This document shows positions 51,548-59,731 of a stretch of 64,000 nucleotides of DNA, piece after piece. A program made the translations under genes and the position numbers. How positions within the stretch are numbered: position 1 is the stretch's first letter; every line of letters begins with the position of its first letter. Origin of the DNA: Paramicrobacterium sp051513965 (lineage in GTDB: Bacteria > Actinomycetota > Actinomycetes > Actinomycetales > Microbacteriaceae); contig NZ_CP195847.1 of NCBI RefSeq assembly GCF_051513965.1, forward strand, positions 2,666,001 through 2,730,000, in the 5' to 3' direction. Under the pieces are notes generated by a model that searched no databases, was not told the DNA's origin, and was given only the letters and a program-made list of their open reading frames with translations.

Positions 51548-52359
51548 TTCTCCCTTCGGGTCACGGGCTCCGGGTCTACAGTGACCACATCCGGGGTCGC
51601 GAAGGCGATCGCGTCGACGGAGCCCGTGCCGTCGTCCGCCCATGACACCGTGGACTCGGCATCCTCGCTCGCGCCCTCGAGGGCGGCGCACGTGTCATCG
51701 AGTTTGAAGGTGATGTTGTTGGACATGCACTGGATCGTGTTGCCCTCTCCGACATCGGCACGTCGGTAGTTCACGGCACGGTTCGGCCCGCTCACGAACT
51801 GCAGCGGAAGAACCATGAGATCGGTCCCGCCCACTTCCACGTGCACGCCCTCGAGAACGTAGCTGATCTCGACCGCATGGCGCCCCTCGGTCCACTCGTT
51901 CTTCGGAACGAACCGGTAGACGACATCGTCGCGCAGTGGGTCGTCGACCTTGGAATCATCCTTCTCCACGGTCAACGCTTCACCGGCGCCGTCGTCTGTG
52001 AGCACCACTCCCGTCACCTTAGTGGCGGTCGGAAGAACGACGTACTGAGCGTGGCGCTCGCTGGACTCCCAGCCGATGCGCGCTGCTCCGAGGTACCAGT
52101 ACAGCGGATCGTCGCTGCCCTTCGGGGTGTCGAACACGAGCGTCGCCGTTACCGCGAGAGTACCGTCTTTCTGGGCGGATGCCGCGACAGACACTTCTTC
52201 AGGCGTGAAAGCATCGGGGTGGGGCTGTGTCGGGTTCGGCTTGTGCTCCCGCCCGGAGTCCACGATACCGACGATGCCGAAGACAGCGGCGATGAACACC
52301 GCGGCGCCCACCACGGCGGCGACGATGAAGATCGGAATCCAGAGCAGACGGCGAGACAT
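51544..52359 (-). CDS. membrane-anchored exported protein, possibly DUF2207-like, A
   Basis: A 271-residue protein with an N-terminal membrane anchor (LLWIPIFIVAAVVGAAVFIA) and an extracytoplasmic beta-rich domain: EEVSVAASAQKDGTLAVTATLVF, YRFVPKNEWTEGRHAVEISYVLEG, and a Cys pair in TIQCMSNNITFKLDDTCAAL. It is translationally coupled to the next exported protein and shares the same domain layout (DGT-x-V strand, then a HAVEISY/HSATIRY strand), so the two look like diverged paralogues acting together at the cell surface. It is divergent from the MetE-like gene. Confidence 0.7.
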   Translation of the reverse strand: MSRRLLWIPIFIVAAVVGAAVFIAAVFGIVGIVDSGREHKPNPTQPHPDAFTPEEVSVAASAQKDGTLAVTATLVFDTPKGSDDPLYWYLGAARIGWESSERHAQYVVLPTATKVTGVVLTDDGAGEALTVEKDDSKVDDPLRDDVVYRFVPKNEWTEGRHAVEISYVLEGVHVEVGGTDLMVLPLQFVSGPNRAVNYRRADVGEGNTIQCMSNNITFKLDDTCAALEGASEDAESTVSWADDGTGSVDAIAFATPDVVTVDPEPVTRREK

Positions 52360-52629
52360 AGAGAAAGGCTATGATCGGCGTGACGGGGCCGCCATGGGTA
52401 CGGCTCCCCTCCCCAGAGCCGCGGGTCCCTCCCCATGTGCGTGCTCGCGGTGTCGGAATGGCAGGGCCACGTTGCGAAAGGTTACGTTCCGTTTCACGGC
52501 ATCCTTGCGCTCTTCTAATCTGGAACAACGCAGTGCACACATGCGAAGCCTCGCGCCCCTCGGGGCACTGCCTGCGGATGATCGTCGACCATCGACCGGA
52601 GTCCGCCTGGGCTCCAGAAGCGAGGAATC

Positions 52630-53853
52630 ATGCGTCACAGTACCGACCGCATTCTCACCAGTCACGCCGGCAGTCTGCCGCGCACGCCCGAGCTCATTGC
52701 CGCGAACGAAGCGCGCACGTTCTCAGACGACGGGTTCACCCTGACGAGCACTCCCGAGTTCGAGAAGCTGAGGGCGGATGCCGTCGCAGACATCGTCGCT
52801 CGGCAGAAGGCCGCGGGAATCGACGTTCCGAACGATGGCGAGTACGGCAAGGCCATGTCGAACGCGGTCGACTACGGCGCCTGGTGGACGTATTCTTTCC
52901 AACGCACGGCGGGCCTCGAGCTGACCGAGTTCAACCCGATCGACTCCGAGCCGGTACGCAGCGAGCCGGGCAATGTGCGCCTCACGAGCTTCGCTGACCG
53001 CCGCGACTGGACGCGCTTCGCCGAGGCGTACCAGGACCCCACGAGCGGTATCGCGCTCGGCAAGAACGCGACGGCGTTCCCCACGTGTACGGCACCGCTG
53101 AGCTATACAGGACAGGATGCCCTGCAGACCGACATCGCCAACCTGAAGCAGGCTCTTGCGGCATCCGACCTCTCTGAGGGATTCATCACGGCGCTGTCTC
53201 CGGGCTCAGCCAGCCGCATCGGCAACCGCTACTACGAGACGGAAGAGGAGTTCATCTGGGCGTGGGCCGACGTGCTGCGCGAAGAATACAAGGCGATCAC
53301 CGACGCGGGGCTCGTCGTGCAGATCGACGACCCCTCGATCGCCGAGAACTGGGACCAGGTGAACCCTGAGCCGACGGTCGAGGACTACCTGGCGTTCACG
53401 CGCATCCGCGTTGAAGCGCTCAACCATGCGCTGCGCGGGATTCCCGAGGAGCAGGTGCGCTTCCACCTCTGCTGGGGCAGCTGGCACGGGCCGCACACGA
53501 CGGATCTTGAGATGAAGCACCTCGTCAATACGATGCTCTCCATCAACGCCGGTGGGTACTCGTTCGAGGCGGCGAACGCGCGTCACGAACACGAGTGGAC
53601 GGTGTGGCAGGACACAAAGCTGCCCGAAGGCAAGGTCATCATTCCTGGCATCGTGAGCCACGCGACGAACGTGGTCGAGCACCCTGAGCTCGTGGCGCAG
53701 CGCATCGAACGGTTCGCCACAGTCGTCGGTCGCGAGAACGTCATCGCCTCGACCGACTGCGGCCTGGGCGGACGCATCCACCCGCAGATCGCGGTCGCCA
53801 AGCTCGAGACGCTGGGCGAGGGCGCGCGCATCGCGAGTGAGCGCCTCTACTGA
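52630..53853 (+). CDS. MetE-like cobalamin-independent methyltransferase (C-terminal domain type)
   Basis: A 407-residue TIM-barrel protein similar to the catalytic half of MetE. It starts with ILTSHAGSLPRTPEL and has NDGEYGKAMS, VQIDDPSIAENWD, the zinc-ligand region RFHLCWGSWHGPHT and STDCGLGGR (His, Cys and the late Cys of the zinc site). At half the length of MetE it lacks the N-terminal barrel. Such stand-alone proteins methylate homocysteine or cleave other thiol-linked substrates. The 270-base divergent spacer holds a possible promoter (TAATCT near 52517) and GC-rich stems but no riboswitch that I recognise. Confidence 0.85.
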   Translation: MRHSTDRILTSHAGSLPRTPELIAANEARTFSDDGFTLTSTPEFEKLRADAVADIVARQKAAGIDVPNDGEYGKAMSNAVDYGAWWTYSFQRTAGLELTEFNPIDSEPVRSEPGNVRLTSFADRRDWTRFAEAYQDPTSGIALGKNATAFPTCTAPLSYTGQDALQTDIANLKQALAASDLSEGFITALSPGSASRIGNRYYETEEEFIWAWADVLREEYKAITDAGLVVQIDDPSIAENWDQVNPEPTVEDYLAFTRIRVEALNHALRGIPEEQVRFHLCWGSWHGPHTTDLEMKHLVNTMLSINAGGYSFEAANARHEHEWTVWQDTKLPEGKVIIPGIVSHATNVVEHPELVAQRIERFATVVGRENVIASTDCGLGGRIHPQIAVAKLETLGEGARIASERLY

Positions 53854-53885
53854 GGGCCGCACCGGGCAGGCGATCCGGTGGCTCC

Positions 53886-53996
53886 CACGTGCACCAGGTA
53901 GGAAATGTACTGGATGGCACGTGCACCAGGTAGGAAATGTGCACTCAGGTAGGACGTTTTTCGCGATTTCGTCCTACTTGAGCGCACATCTCCTAC
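53886..53996. repeat. duplicated 23-mer leading into a 27-bp nested hairpin
   Basis: A 23-base sequence beginning CACGTGCACCAGGTAGG occurs at 53886-53908 and again at 53918-53940 (period 32). The end of the second copy is the left arm of a long stem: 53930-53956 pairs with 53970-53996, 27 bases with three mismatches, around a 13-base T-rich loop. The stem arms themselves repeat the CAGGTAGGA motif. It lies between the MetE-like gene and a small membrane gene. Confidence 0.85.
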
Positions 53997-54013
53997 TGAA
54001 TGAACACGAACCG

Positions 54014-54077
54014 GGTGCAGGAACAGGACCTGGGGTGCAGGACCTGGGGTGCAGGACCTGGGGTGCAGGACCTGAGT
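54014..54077. repeat. 14-bp tandem repeat (GTGCAGGACCTGGG)
   Basis: GTGCAG recurs at 54015, 54035, 54049 and 54063. The last three units follow an exact 14-base period, and the first is a 20-base variant unit. The GGACC/GTGCA content echoes the GTGCACCAGG part of the adjoining 23-mer repeat. Confidence 0.85.
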
Positions 54078-54129
54078 ACTTGGACCGGCGCATTGCACCC
54101 TGTTCATTTCACAGGCGTAGATTCGGAGT

Positions 54130-54348
54130 ATGGCGAAGAACAAGAAGTGGAAAGACCTCAGCGGCGGCCAGAAGACGTTCCTGGTGGTGCTGGTTGCCAT
54201 CCAGCTGGCCCTCACCGGAGCGGCCCACGCGGACATCGCAAAGCGCGACGAGCGTGAGCTCACGGCATCCAAACGAGCCTGGCGCCTGATCTCGCTCATC
54301 GACTTCGCGGGGCCGCTCACGTACTTTTTGGCCGGACGCCGACTCTAA
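54130..54348 (+). CDS. small two-helix membrane protein (PLDc_N-like)
   Basis: A 72-residue protein. A basic start (MAKNKKWKDLSGGQK) precedes helix 1 (TFLVVLVAIQLALTGAA); a charged loop (DIAKRDERELTASKRAWR) leads to helix 2 (LISLIDFAGPLTYFLAG). This matches the phospholipase-D-nuclease N-terminal (PLDc_N) type short membrane proteins in actinobacteria. The function is unknown. GGAG just before the ATG is close, so the start may be poorly initiated. Confidence 0.75.
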   Translation: MAKNKKWKDLSGGQKTFLVVLVAIQLALTGAAHADIAKRDERELTASKRAWRLISLIDFAGPLTYFLAGRRL

Positions 54349-54371
54349 CTCCGGCGAAGCGGCAACTCCAC

Positions 54372-54434
54372 AGGAAAAACGCACGTCCAGAGGAGAGAAT
54401 CGCGAGATTCGTCCTGTGGACGTGCGTTTTTCCT
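54372..54434. terminator. long bidirectional hairpin ending the hydroxyproline operon
   Basis: Perfect 18-base arms at 54372-54389 and 54417-54434 enclose further short nested pairs (AGGA/TCCT and GAATC/GATTC), with T-rich flanks on the plus strand. It sits between the convergent small membrane gene and the ketoglutarate semialdehyde dehydrogenase gene. The arm piece ACGTGCGTTTTT is also found in the loop of the repeat at 15460-15510. Confidence 0.85.
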
Positions 54435-54447
54435 TTTGAGCTGCAGG

Positions 54448-55956
54448 TCAGCGCGCGGCGTTTCCCCAGCTGGTCGACTCGCCAGCGGGCGCGTGCCGCT
54501 GCGGAACGCTCCACGGGTTGCCGTCCTGCAACGGCTCCGGAAGCACGGCCTGCGGGGCGTTCTGGTACGCGACGGGGCGGAGGAACCGCGTGATCGCGGC
54601 CGTTCCGACCGACGTGTTCGAGTCGTTCGTCGTCGCGGGCCACGGGCCACCGTGCTGCATCGCGGGAGTCACCGCGACTCCGGTCGGCCATCCGTTGAAC
54701 AGCACACGACCGGCGGTCTCGGAGAGCACAGCCACGAGGTTCTTCATCTGATCGGACGCTTCACCCTCGGCGTGGTGCACGGTCGCGGTCAGGTTGCCCG
54801 GGAACCGCTCCTCCGCAAGACGCCCGAGGTCGTCGGCATCCGAATACTCGACGAGGATCGTCAGCGGGCCGAAGCTCTCGTCTCCGAGAGCATCCCACTG
54901 CTTCTCCAACGTCGCTACATCGGTCGCCACGATCGTCGGAGTGACCCAGCCCTGGCCGTCGTCGTCGCGCTCGATCGAGCCCTCGACAACGGCGCGAACG
55001 CTTTCTACCGCCAGGATCGCATCACGACGGTCGCTGTAGCCATCGGCGATGCGCGGGTTGAGCATGCGGTGAGCCGCAGATCCGGACGCGGCATCGACGA
55101 TGCCCTGCTCGAGAGCAGCCACGTCGGGAACGAACACGAAGCCCGGCTTGGTGCACAGCTGCCCCGCGGAGCCTCCGACGCTGGTCACGAGACCAGACGC
55201 GATCTCCCCGGCTCGTTCGGCGACAGCCTCGGCCGTCACGAACACTGGGTTCACGCTGCCAAGCTCACCGTAGAACGGAATGGGCTTCGGGCGAGCAGCG
55301 GCGATGTCTGCGAGCATCCTGCCGATCTTGATCGACCCGGTGAACGAACCGGCCGCGATGAGCGGGTGCTTCAGCAGTTCGACCCCGCGCTCCTGCCCCG
55401 AGATCGTCTGGAACACGTGCTTCGGCAGGCCAGCGCCCTCCAGGGCGCCAGCGATGACGGATGCCGTCGCCTCAGACAGCCGCGGGTGCCCCGAGTGCGT
55501 CTTCACGACGATCGAGCACCCGGCACCCAGAGCTGCCGCGGTGTCACCGCCGGCGACCGAGAACGCGAACGGGAAGTTGCTCGCCGCGAAGTTGATCACC
55601 GGTCCGACGGCCCGCAGGTAGCGACGCACATCCGGCCGCGGCCCCAGCGCGAAGTCCGGGTCGGCGGCGTCGATACGCACATCGAGGTACGTGCCGTTGA
55701 CGACCGTATCGGCGAAAAGACGAAGCTGCACTGCGGTGCGCTTCAGCTCACCGCGCAGGCGGCCCTCCGCGAGACCGGTCTCCTCCATGCCGATAGGCAC
55801 GAGACTGTCGGCGTTCTGCTCGAGAGCGTCGGCGGCCGCGACGATCGCACGGGCGCGGTCGGCCGGCGCGATGCGCTTCAGCTCGCGGAACGCGCGGTCG
55901 GCGTCCTCGGCGATCTGGTCGACGCTCGCGGTTGCAGCGCGTGATTCTGTGGTCAT
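54448..55956 (-). CDS. 2,5-dioxovalerate (alpha-ketoglutarate semialdehyde) dehydrogenase
   Basis: A 502-residue NADP-preferring aldehyde dehydrogenase oxidising alpha-ketoglutarate semialdehyde to 2-oxoglutarate, the last step of hydroxyproline breakdown. Motifs: NFPFAFSVAGGDTAAALGAGC and KTHSGHPRLSE in the cofactor site, GSFTGS, the general base in GELGSVNPVFV and the catalytic Cys in GQLCTKPG. These HxGHP and GSVNP features separate it from betaine or succinate semialdehyde dehydrogenases. It is the last gene of the six-gene operon, 8 bases after the epimerase, and is followed by a strong hairpin. Confidence 0.92.
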   Translation of the reverse strand: MTTESRAATASVDQIAEDADRAFRELKRIAPADRARAIVAAADALEQNADSLVPIGMEETGLAEGRLRGELKRTAVQLRLFADTVVNGTYLDVRIDAADPDFALGPRPDVRRYLRAVGPVINFAASNFPFAFSVAGGDTAAALGAGCSIVVKTHSGHPRLSEATASVIAGALEGAGLPKHVFQTISGQERGVELLKHPLIAAGSFTGSIKIGRMLADIAAARPKPIPFYGELGSVNPVFVTAEAVAERAGEIASGLVTSVGGSAGQLCTKPGFVFVPDVAALEQGIVDAASGSAAHRMLNPRIADGYSDRRDAILAVESVRAVVEGSIERDDDGQGWVTPTIVATDVATLEKQWDALGDESFGPLTILVEYSDADDLGRLAEERFPGNLTATVHHAEGEASDQMKNLVAVLSETAGRVLFNGWPTGVAVTPAMQHGGPWPATTNDSNTSVGTAAITRFLRPVAYQNAPQAVLPEPLQDGNPWSVPQRHAPAGESTSWGNAAR

Positions 55957-55964
55957 TTGTCCTC

Positions 55965-56966
55965 CTAGAACACGAAGCCTGTCGGAAACGGGTCGCTCGG
56001 GTCGAGCATGTACTGCCCCATCCCGGTGACCCAGGCGCGCCCGGTGATCGTCGGCACGACGGCCGGTGTGCCCGCCACCTCGGTCTCGGCGACGAGCCGA
56101 CCCACGAAGCGACTGCCGATGAACGACTCATTGACGAAGTCGGTGTCGAGTGCGAGTTCGCCGCGCGCCCAGAGCTCGGCCATGCGCGCCGAGGTTCCGG
56201 TGCCGCAGGGCGACCGGTCGAACCAGCCCGGGTGAATCGCCATCGCGTGGCGCGAGAGGCGAGCGTCGGACCCGGGGGCGATGAACTCGACGTGGTGGCA
56301 GTGGTCGAGCCCGGTGATGAATGGATGCCGCGGAGCGGCGGTCTCGTTGATGGCGTCCATGATGCGGAGTCCCGCATCGAGGATCTCCTGCTGACGAGAC
56401 CGGTCGAACGGCAGTCCGACGTCGTCGAGGTTCACCATGGCGTAGTAGTTTCCCCCGAACGCGAGGGAATAGGGAACGTCGCCGAGGCCGGGCACCGTGA
56501 CGACGGCATCCAAGCGATCGACGAAGCTCGGAACGTTCTCGATCGTGACCGAGTCCGCGTGGCCATCGCTCACCGCGACGCGCGCGATGACGAGGCCGGC
56601 CGGGGTGTCGAGCCTGATCGTCGTGACCGGCTCGACAACCTCGACCATGCCTGTTTCGACGAGGACGGTCGCCGTGCCGATCGTGCCGTGCCCGCACATG
56701 GGCAGGCATCCCGAGACCTCGATGTACACGACGCCCCAGTCGCAGTCGTCCCGGGTGGGCGGCTGCAGAATCGATCCGCTCATGGCCGAGTGACCCCGCG
56801 GCTCGTTCATCAGGAACTGCCGCACCTCATCCATGTGCTCCATGAAGTGCAGGCGCTTCTCGTTCATGGTCGCGCCGGGGATGACGCCGACGCCGCCGGT
56901 GACGACGCGCGTCGGCATCCCCTCGGTGTGTGAATCGACCGCGGTGATCACACGGCTTGTCCTCAT
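55965..56966 (-). CDS. 4-hydroxyproline 2-epimerase (proline racemase family)
   Basis: A 333-residue cofactor-free epimerase converting trans-4-hydroxy-L-proline to cis-4-hydroxy-D-proline with two acid/base cysteines: Cys91 in MCGHGTIG and Cys254 in PCGTGTSAR. A Cys at both sites supports epimerase or racemase activity rather than the dehydratase variant, which has Thr. AVDSHTEGMPTRVV is the family start. Frames extending upstream are shadows of the next gene. Catalysis starts the D-hydroxyproline route served by the rest of the operon. Confidence 0.92.
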   Translation of the reverse strand: MRTSRVITAVDSHTEGMPTRVVTGGVGVIPGATMNEKRLHFMEHMDEVRQFLMNEPRGHSAMSGSILQPPTRDDCDWGVVYIEVSGCLPMCGHGTIGTATVLVETGMVEVVEPVTTIRLDTPAGLVIARVAVSDGHADSVTIENVPSFVDRLDAVVTVPGLGDVPYSLAFGGNYYAMVNLDDVGLPFDRSRQQEILDAGLRIMDAINETAAPRHPFITGLDHCHHVEFIAPGSDARLSRHAMAIHPGWFDRSPCGTGTSARMAELWARGELALDTDFVNESFIGSRFVGRLVAETEVAGTPAVVPTITGRAWVTGMGQYMLDPSDPFPTGFVF

Positions 56967-56976
56967 GCGTGAAACC

Positions 56977-57891
56977 CTAGCGGCTCGCGATGTAGTCGAG
57001 GGCGCGCTTGGTGTCGCGCGTGACGCCCTCGACCTGCTCGGGCGAGAGCGGGCCACGCGGCGGTCGGGTCTTGCCGCCGAACGTGTTGCCCGCGATGTCC
57101 TGCGAGAGCTTGATCGCCTGGACGAACTCGGTCTCGGAGTCCCACCAGAACACGGGGCGCAGCTCACGGTAGAGGTTGCGCGCCTCGTCGATCTTGCCCG
57201 CGTACACGAGCTCGCAGATCTCCGCCGATTCCTTCGGGAAGACGTTCGGGTAGCCGGCGAACCAGCCCACAGCGCCCGCGACGAGCGACTCGAACAGCAG
57301 GTCATCCGCGCCAGCCACGACCTGAATGTCGCACGCATCCTGAATGTCGAGCACGCGGCGGATGTCGGTGGAGAACTCCTTGACCGCAACCACGTTGCTG
57401 AGCTTGTTCAGCTCGGCGATGAGGTCCGGCGTCAGGTCGACCTTGGTGTCGAGGGGGTTGTTGTAGAGCATCATCGGCAGGCCGACCTCGTTGACCTTGG
57501 TGTAGTGCTCGATGATCTCGTTGCGGTTGGCGCGGTAGATCGTCGGAGGCAGGCAGAGCACGCCGTCCGCGCCGTCTTCCTTCGCGTACTCGGCCCACTG
57601 CACCGCCTGGTGCCAGCCGACGCCGTGCACACCTGCGACGACGATGCCGCGTCCGCCGACCGCCTCGACGGCGACCTGGATGACCTTGCGGCGCTCCTCA
57701 TCGGTGAGGGACGAGTACTCTCCGAGGGACCCGTTGGGGCCGACGCCGCGGCATCCATTCTCGATGAGGAAGTTGCAGTGCTCTGCGAACTTGTCGTAGT
57801 CGACGGCGAGGCCAGCCGGTGCGCTCGCGTCCTCCTTGAAGGGCAGGGTCGTCGCGACGACGACGCCGCCGAGATCGAATTTCTCGCTCAT
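56977..57891 (-). CDS. pyrroline-4-hydroxy-2-carboxylate deaminase (DapA family)
   Basis: A 304-residue TIM-barrel aldolase-fold enzyme. The Schiff-base Lys171 is in VVAVKEFSTD, the Tyr143 in MLYNNP and the substrate loop in GPNGSLGEYSSL. In this operon it should convert pyrroline-4-hydroxy-2-carboxylate to alpha-ketoglutarate semialdehyde and ammonia. DapA itself is unlikely, since the neighbours are all hydroxyproline enzymes and GPNGSLGE replaces the usual GTTGE of DapA. It overlaps the oxidoreductase gene by 4 bases. Confidence 0.92.
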   Translation of the reverse strand: MSEKFDLGGVVVATTLPFKEDASAPAGLAVDYDKFAEHCNFLIENGCRGVGPNGSLGEYSSLTDEERRKVIQVAVEAVGGRGIVVAGVHGVGWHQAVQWAEYAKEDGADGVLCLPPTIYRANRNEIIEHYTKVNEVGLPMMLYNNPLDTKVDLTPDLIAELNKLSNVVAVKEFSTDIRRVLDIQDACDIQVVAGADDLLFESLVAGAVGWFAGYPNVFPKESAEICELVYAGKIDEARNLYRELRPVFWWDSETEFVQAIKLSQDIAGNTFGGKTRPPRGPLSPEQVEGVTRDTKRALDYIASR

Positions 57892-59384
57892 TGGTTACCT
57901 TTCACTGTGGGTGTGTGGTGGTCGGATGCGGCAAGATCGCCGATCCTGACCGGGGAGACGATGGGGCGCCGGTCGGTGGTGACGCCGTCGGCGAAGTTTC
58001 CGCCGAGCAGTTCTTCGACCGTGCGGCCGCAGATGCGGCCCTGGCAGATGCCGAGTCCGGCACGGGTCGAGAGTTTGAGGGAGCGCAGTCCGCACGAGGC
58101 CGTCTGCGTTCGGATGCCGGTGAGCTCACCGTTCGTGACCTCTTCGCACCGGCACACGGTGGTGTCGGGGCGCATCCAGCGCCGCCAGCCGGACTTCGGC
58201 CCGTGGACCGCGTCGAGGCGGCGGCCGAAGGCGATGAACCGGTCGCGGCTGCGGCGGCTGCGCGCGATGTCGCGGCCGAGCGTCGAGTCGGAGGTGGCGG
58301 CGCGAGCGGCGGCACTCGGTGCTGCGGCGCTCGAGCTCGTCGCCCCGGCAGTGGAGCTGAGCGCAGTCTGCGCCGCCGCGTAGCCGGCGATGGCCCCCTC
58401 GGCGACAGCGGAGTCCGCCCCGGCGACGCCCGTGAGCTCGCCGGCAGCGTAGACGCCGGGAACGGTCGTGCGCTGGTCGGCATCCACCTCGACGAAGCGA
58501 TCAAGGCGGATGCCGCAGCCCGCGGCGACGGCGAGTTCGAGGCGCGGTGTGAATCCGTGACTGACGCACACGGCATCCGCTTCGACCATCGTCTCGGTGC
58601 CCGGAATGGGCGCCCAGGTCTCGTCGACTCGAGCGATTGTGACGACCTCGACGCGGCGGGTCCCGTGCGCTTCGATGACGGCGTGACCCGTGCGATACGG
58701 GATGCGGTGCCGCACGTGCCCCGCGACGTAGCCTGCGAGCTCGCCGGCCTTGCCCGCGGCGGCCGTGAGCTCCCACGGCTTCGTGGCCCAGCCGCGCAGC
58801 AGCGAAGCGGTTGGCGTCGCCTCGTACACCCCGAGCACGTGCGCGCCGGTGAGGGCGAGCGACTGCGCGACGGGGAGCAGGAACGGACCGGCGCCAGCGA
58901 CGACGACCCGCGAGCCGAGGGCGATGCGCTCCGACTTCGCGATGGCCTGCGCGGCGCCCGCGGTGTAGACGCCCGGGAGTGTCCACCCGGGGAACGGCAG
59001 CGTGCGGTCGTGGGCGCCGGTCGCGAGCACGAGCGCGTCCGGCTCGAACGTGCGCGTGGTGCGTCCGCCCGCGTCGACGGTACCGATGTGCGCGTGCACC
59101 AGCGGAGCCGCGCCTTCGCGCTGCTCGAGCAGCCACACCTGCGCGCCCATCACGATCTCGCAGTTCGGATGCGCGGTGACCTCGGACCGCAGAGCGGTGA
59201 ACAGCGACCACTTGTGGTGGAGCATCCGCTCGTTCTTCGTCTCGACGCTCTCGGGAACGTGCCGCCAGAACTGGCCGCCCATCTGGTCGGCGGAGTCGAG
59301 CAGCGTGACGTGGGCTCCCGCGCGCAGTGCGGAGCGCGCGGCGGCGAGTCCCGCGGGTCCGGCTCCGATGATGACGATGCTCAT
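57888..59384 (-). CDS. D-hydroxyproline dehydrogenase, FAD/NAD-type subunit with BFD-like [2Fe-2S] domain
   Basis: A 498-residue FAD protein of the HcnB/SoxA/opine oxidase subunit A type. The FAD motif GAGPAGLAAA is at 7-16, and a second dinucleotide motif GAGPFLLPVAQ lies mid-protein. The C-terminal bacterioferritin-ferredoxin-like [2Fe-2S] ligands are in CRCEEVTNGEL and GICQGRICGRTVEE. It pairs with the small ferredoxin (4-base overlap) and the DAO-type subunit to form the membrane-linked D-hydroxyproline dehydrogenase. The internal Ala/Ser-rich linker (about residues 335-365) is unusually long. Confidence 0.88.
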   Translation of the reverse strand: MSIVIIGAGPAGLAAARSALRAGAHVTLLDSADQMGGQFWRHVPESVETKNERMLHHKWSLFTALRSEVTAHPNCEIVMGAQVWLLEQREGAAPLVHAHIGTVDAGGRTTRTFEPDALVLATGAHDRTLPFPGWTLPGVYTAGAAQAIAKSERIALGSRVVVAGAGPFLLPVAQSLALTGAHVLGVYEATPTASLLRGWATKPWELTAAAGKAGELAGYVAGHVRHRIPYRTGHAVIEAHGTRRVEVVTIARVDETWAPIPGTETMVEADAVCVSHGFTPRLELAVAAGCGIRLDRFVEVDADQRTTVPGVYAAGELTGVAGADSAVAEGAIAGYAAAQTALSSTAGATSSSAAAPSAAARAATSDSTLGRDIARSRRSRDRFIAFGRRLDAVHGPKSGWRRWMRPDTTVCRCEEVTNGELTGIRTQTASCGLRSLKLSTRAGLGICQGRICGRTVEELLGGNFADGVTTDRRPIVSPVRIGDLAASDHHTPTVKGNQ

Positions 59385-59731
59385 TCGGCGTCTCCGTCCT
59401 CGCGGGCGGCAGCCTCAGCGGCATCCGGTCTAGTCTCGCTCTGCAGCTCGACGACGTCGCCCTCGCAGGCGCGGCGCTGGCAGGCGCGCACGTCACGCTC
59501 ACCGTTCACGGTGAGGATGCAGTCGTAGCAGACCCCGATCCCGCAGAAGATTCCGCGGGGCCGACGGTCGCGGCTGGACGTGCGCCACGAGTCGCGTCCG
59601 TTTTCGAGCAGGATGCCGCCGATGGTGCTGGCGCTGCCGGAGAGCGTCTCGCCGTCCACGGTGATCGTCACGGGAGCGGCGTCGACGCGCCCGATGGGGT
59701 CGCGCTCGGCGGGCATGCGGTGCGCGGTCAT
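59381..59731 (-). CDS. D-hydroxyproline dehydrogenase, small [2Fe-2S] subunit
   Basis: A 116-residue HcnA-like ferredoxin-type subunit. Plant-type cluster ligands: GIFCGIGVCYDC (Cys-x4-Cys-x2-Cys) and RACQRR. An N-terminal beta domain (PVTITVDGETLSG) precedes the cluster. It passes electrons from the DAO-type flavin subunit to the larger flavoprotein. It overlaps both neighbours by 4 bases, so the three subunits are co-translated. Confidence 0.9.
   Translation of the reverse strand: MTAHRMPAERDPIGRVDAAPVTITVDGETLSGSASTIGGILLENGRDSWRTSSRDRRPRGIFCGIGVCYDCILTVNGERDVRACQRRACEGDVVELQSETRPDAAEAAAREDGDAE

Noticed and set aside
52480..52629. Possible methionine-related riboswitch before the MetE-like gene
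   Set aside because: GC-rich stems are present, but I could not find the conserved core of SAM, SAH or cobalamin riboswitches.
53886..54077. CRISPR array
   Set aside because: Direct repeats are too few, spacing is not uniform with unique spacers, and no cas genes are present.
54000..54257. Plus-strand frame with repeated GCRTWGAGPGVQDL-like residues
   Set aside because: It reflects translation of the 14-base tandem repeat and runs out of frame over the real small membrane gene.
54436..55944. A 502-codon plus-strand frame opposite the aldehyde dehydrogenase
   Set aside because: Exact shadow; the minus strand has the complete dehydrogenase motif set and operon spacing.
57891..59528. A 545-codon plus-strand open frame over the D-hydroxyproline dehydrogenase genes
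   Set aside because: It is the complement of a gene with clear FAD and [2Fe-2S] motifs; its translation is Arg/Asp/Val-rich without any domain, as expected from high-GC third positions.
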